Shown: in pieces, positions 14,328-15,517 of the stretch
Layout: each line of letters opens with the position of its first letter
How positions within the stretch are numbered: position 1 is the first letter of the stretch
Assembly (NCBI GenBank): GCA_049287565.1
Contig: JBAQGA010000006.1
Span: 1 to 15,517, forward strand
Direction: 5' to 3'
Length of the DNA stretch: 15,517 nucleotides
DNA from: UBA8522 sp049287565
GTDB taxonomy: Bacteria; Acidobacteriota; Aminicenantia; Aminicenantales; UBA8522
Program-made: the position numbers and the translations under genes
Notes under the pieces: model-generated
The model's input: the letters and a program-made list of their open reading frames with translations, nothing else
What the model was told of the DNA's origin: nothing
Databases searched by the model: none

Positions 14328-14347
14328 GGATTCGCCGGCTTTTTTCC

Positions 14348-14377
14348 CTGGCAATCCGGATAAGTTTTCTATATAAT
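14348..14377 (+). promoter_or_regulatory. Promoter for the beta-barrel protein gene
   Basis: A perfect TATAAT (14372-14377) is preceded at 18 bases by CTGGCA (14348-14353; 4/6 to TTGACA). The predicted transcript starts near 14384, giving a leader of about 115 bases. The 171-base gap supports a separate transcription unit from the redox operon. Confidence 0.55.
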
Positions 14378-14450
14378 CCTCCCCCGAGCGCCGGATGGAT
14401 TTTCTAGAAAGTGGCCGGGCTCGTCTGATGCCTTAGTCCGGAGAAGATTC

Positions 14451-14479
14451 ATGAGTATTCGGTGATGAACCGTCGGTGA
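14451..14479 (+). other. Two tandem four-codon mini-ORFs in the leader
   Basis: ATG-AGT-ATT-CGG-TGA (14451-14465) and ATG-AAC-CGT-CGG-TGA (14465-14479) overlap as TGATG. The first has GGAGA (14440-14444) six bases upstream. They lie in the predicted leader of the beta-barrel gene, just before its AAGGAGG. They could be chance. Confidence 0.2.
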
Positions 14480-14498
14480 AGACAAGGAGGGGAGGAAC

Positions 14499-15299
14499 AT
14501 GAAACTTCCGGTCAAGCCTTCGGGTCGGAGAGCTCTCATCGTGTTTGCAGGATTGCCGATCATGCTGCTCATTGTCATCATCGCAGCTCCGGCAGTCGGT
14601 ATTGCCGGTCAAGTTCAGGTCGGCGCGCACGGCGGCCTGAGCATCCCAAACATCCGGGACGGAGATAATGAGTTCAGCCGGGGATACACCTCGAGAAAGG
14701 GGCCGTTTTTTGGGCTTTTTGCCGAGTTCAGGTTGCTGACCAACTTCTCTCTTCGCGCCGAAGTCAACTATGCGTCCCATGGCGGGAAACGGGACGGCCG
14801 GCAGCCCGTCATTATTGACCTTCCCGGTCTGGTCTTTCCTCCAGAGCTGATGCTTTATGCCGACTTTGATAATGAGAGCATTCTGGATTACCTGGAGGTC
14901 CCGGTGCTGGCCGAGCTAGCCTGGGGGCGGAAGCCGCGCTTTTTTATCAACGCCGGCCCCTACATCGGCTTGCTTGTTCGGGCCAAGACCGTGACCAGTG
15001 GTTCGAGCACGTTGTACATCGATGATTCGGGGACACCGCTCTTGATTCCCCCGGATTTCCAGCCCCTGCCGGCCCTTTCTTTCGACGCAACCACCGACAG
15101 CAAGAAGGACATCAACGACCTCAGCGCCGGGGTCGCCGGCGGTATCGGCTTGGCCATACCGGCCGGTCCGGGAGAGCTTATTCTCGGGGTCCGCTTTTCG
15201 CTGGGTCTGACCAACATCCAGACCGATGTCGAAGCTTACGGCAAAAACCATACCGGCGCAGTGGTTATGACCCTCGGCTACGCCTATACCTTGAAGTAG
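14499..15299 (+). CDS. Outer-membrane beta-barrel protein (PorT / OMP_b-brl type)
   Basis: A 266-residue protein with a signal peptide: basic start (KLPVKPSGRR), a hydrophobic run (about 12-33) and a probable cleavage after VGIAG (35-37). The mature part begins with a strand-like QVQVGAHGGLSIPNI and continues as alternating amphipathic strands separated by turns (FFGLFAEFRLL, FSLRAEVNYASHGG, YLEVPVLAELAWG, FFINAGPYIGLLV, GVAGGIGLAIPAG, ELILGVRFSLGL, GAVVMTLGYAYTL). This pattern matches PorT-like outer-membrane barrels of about eight to ten strands. The last residue is Lys rather than the usual aromatic, although Y-A-Y-T-L-K is close. AAGGAGG (14484-14490) lies eight bases before the ATG, and a second GGAGG follows it. 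No substrate or function can be given. It has its own promoter and is probably unrelated to the redox operon. Confidence 0.75.
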   Translation: MKLPVKPSGRRALIVFAGLPIMLLIVIIAAPAVGIAGQVQVGAHGGLSIPNIRDGDNEFSRGYTSRKGPFFGLFAEFRLLTNFSLRAEVNYASHGGKRDGRQPVIIDLPGLVFPPELMLYADFDNESILDYLEVPVLAELAWGRKPRFFINAGPYIGLLVRAKTVTSGSSTLYIDDSGTPLLIPPDFQPLPALSFDATTDSKKDINDLSAGVAGGIGLAIPAGPGELILGVRFSLGLTNIQTDVEAYGKNHTGAVVMTLGYAYTLK

Positions 15300-15380
15300 A
15301 AACGCTAATCTGTTTGGGTTATTTAGGAAGGCTCGGGATATATAGTTCGAAGTCACGCTACGATTTCCCACATCGGCTCT

Positions 15381-15511
15381 TTGGAGGGAAAAAGCTTCGC
15401 TTTCTCCGCTCCAACGTTCGCTTCGCTCACTGCCCCCTTTCTCGGACTGCGTCCTCCGACCAAGGGGGCCATCCCCCTTGGAACCCCCGCTGCTTTGCTT
15501 CGCAAACCAGC
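15381..15511. repeat. Cluster of GC-rich palindromic hairpins (REP-like)
   Basis: Three strong inverted repeats lie in 131 bases. First, TTGGAG (15381-15386) / CTCCAA (15409-15414) encloses AAAGC-TTC-GCTTT (15391-15403). Second, CCAAGGGGG (15460-15468) / CCCCCTTGG (15473-15481) has a four-base loop; the same G-run can instead pair with GCCCCCTT at 15432-15439. Third, GCTG-c-TTTGC-TTC-GCAAA-c-CAGC spans 15489-15511. The heptamer GCTTCGC occurs three times (15394, 15420, 15497), twice as a hairpin tip. No T-run follows, so these are not classic terminators. The element may continue past the window edge. The stretch 15300-15380 before it holds nothing I recognise. Confidence 0.55.
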
Positions 15512-15517
15512 CAATCT

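Noticed and set aside
14328..14348. Rho-independent terminator after the AlaX gene (T-run at 14340-14345)
   Set aside because: The T-run follows only a short GCCGGC; I could not build a convincing stem next to it.
14349..14377. Sigma-54 promoter (TGGCA upstream of the beta-barrel gene)
   Set aside because: No TTGC box at the required spacing, while TATAAT fits sigma-70.
15460..15481. Terminator for the beta-barrel gene
   Set aside because: The hairpin is strong but is followed by a C-rich run, not T, and sits 160 bases past the stop among other palindromes.

Overview
The window reads as chromosomal DNA of a GC-rich, Gram-negative, anaerobic bacterium. The Gram-negative call rests on a lipoprotein-type signal on the amidohydrolase and an outer-membrane beta-barrel protein near the right end. 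The anaerobic, amino-acid-fermenting call rests on an alanine dehydrogenase relative, an NADH/NADPH/ferredoxin-type iron-sulfur flavoprotein cassette and a CoA-transferase in one operon. The overall flavour is compatible with Acidobacteriota-like lineages such as Candidatus Aminicenantes. That is an impression from memory of gene content, not a demonstrated assignment.

Layout. Positions 1-52 (minus strand) hold the first codons of elongation factor P, running off the left edge, with its own divergent promoter. To its right on the plus strand are a metallo-beta-lactamase-fold hydrolase (189-965) and a predicted lipoprotein amidohydrolase of the YtcJ type (1014-2693). A 374-base gap (2694-3067) contains several hairpins and a plausible sigma-70 promoter directly before the next gene. 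From 3068 to 14327 nine genes run in the same direction with gaps of 33 bases or less and two overlaps, so they are very probably one operon. They encode an alanine dehydrogenase-like enzyme, NuoE-like, NuoF-like and NuoG-like subunits, an NfnA-like subunit, an NfnB-like subunit, a 4-hydroxybutyrate/acetyl-CoA-type CoA-transferase, a short RNase HIII, and an alanyl-tRNA editing protein (AlaX type with a DHHA1 end). After a 171-base gap with a good -10 box comes a beta-barrel outer-membrane protein (14499-15299). The right end (15381-15511) is a cluster of GC-rich palindromes.

How the genes may work together. Alanine dehydrogenase links alanine and pyruvate through a nicotinamide cofactor, and the CoA-transferase would conserve energy as acyl-CoA. 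The five middle genes look like one redox complex. NuoE plus NuoF form an NADH/FMN/iron-sulfur entry module, and the NuoG-like protein is an iron-sulfur-rich scaffold whose molybdopterin-type domain has no visible catalytic Cys/Sec. The last two are complete counterparts of both subunits of the electron-bifurcating transhydrogenase NfnAB. No hydrogenase H-cluster or formate dehydrogenase active site is visible. The simplest reading is a fused Nuo-type plus Nfn-type enzyme balancing NADH, NADPH and ferredoxin, and this is the most interesting system in the window. RNase HIII and AlaX appear to be housekeeping passengers at the operon end, although AlaX gives the operon a second alanine-related function.
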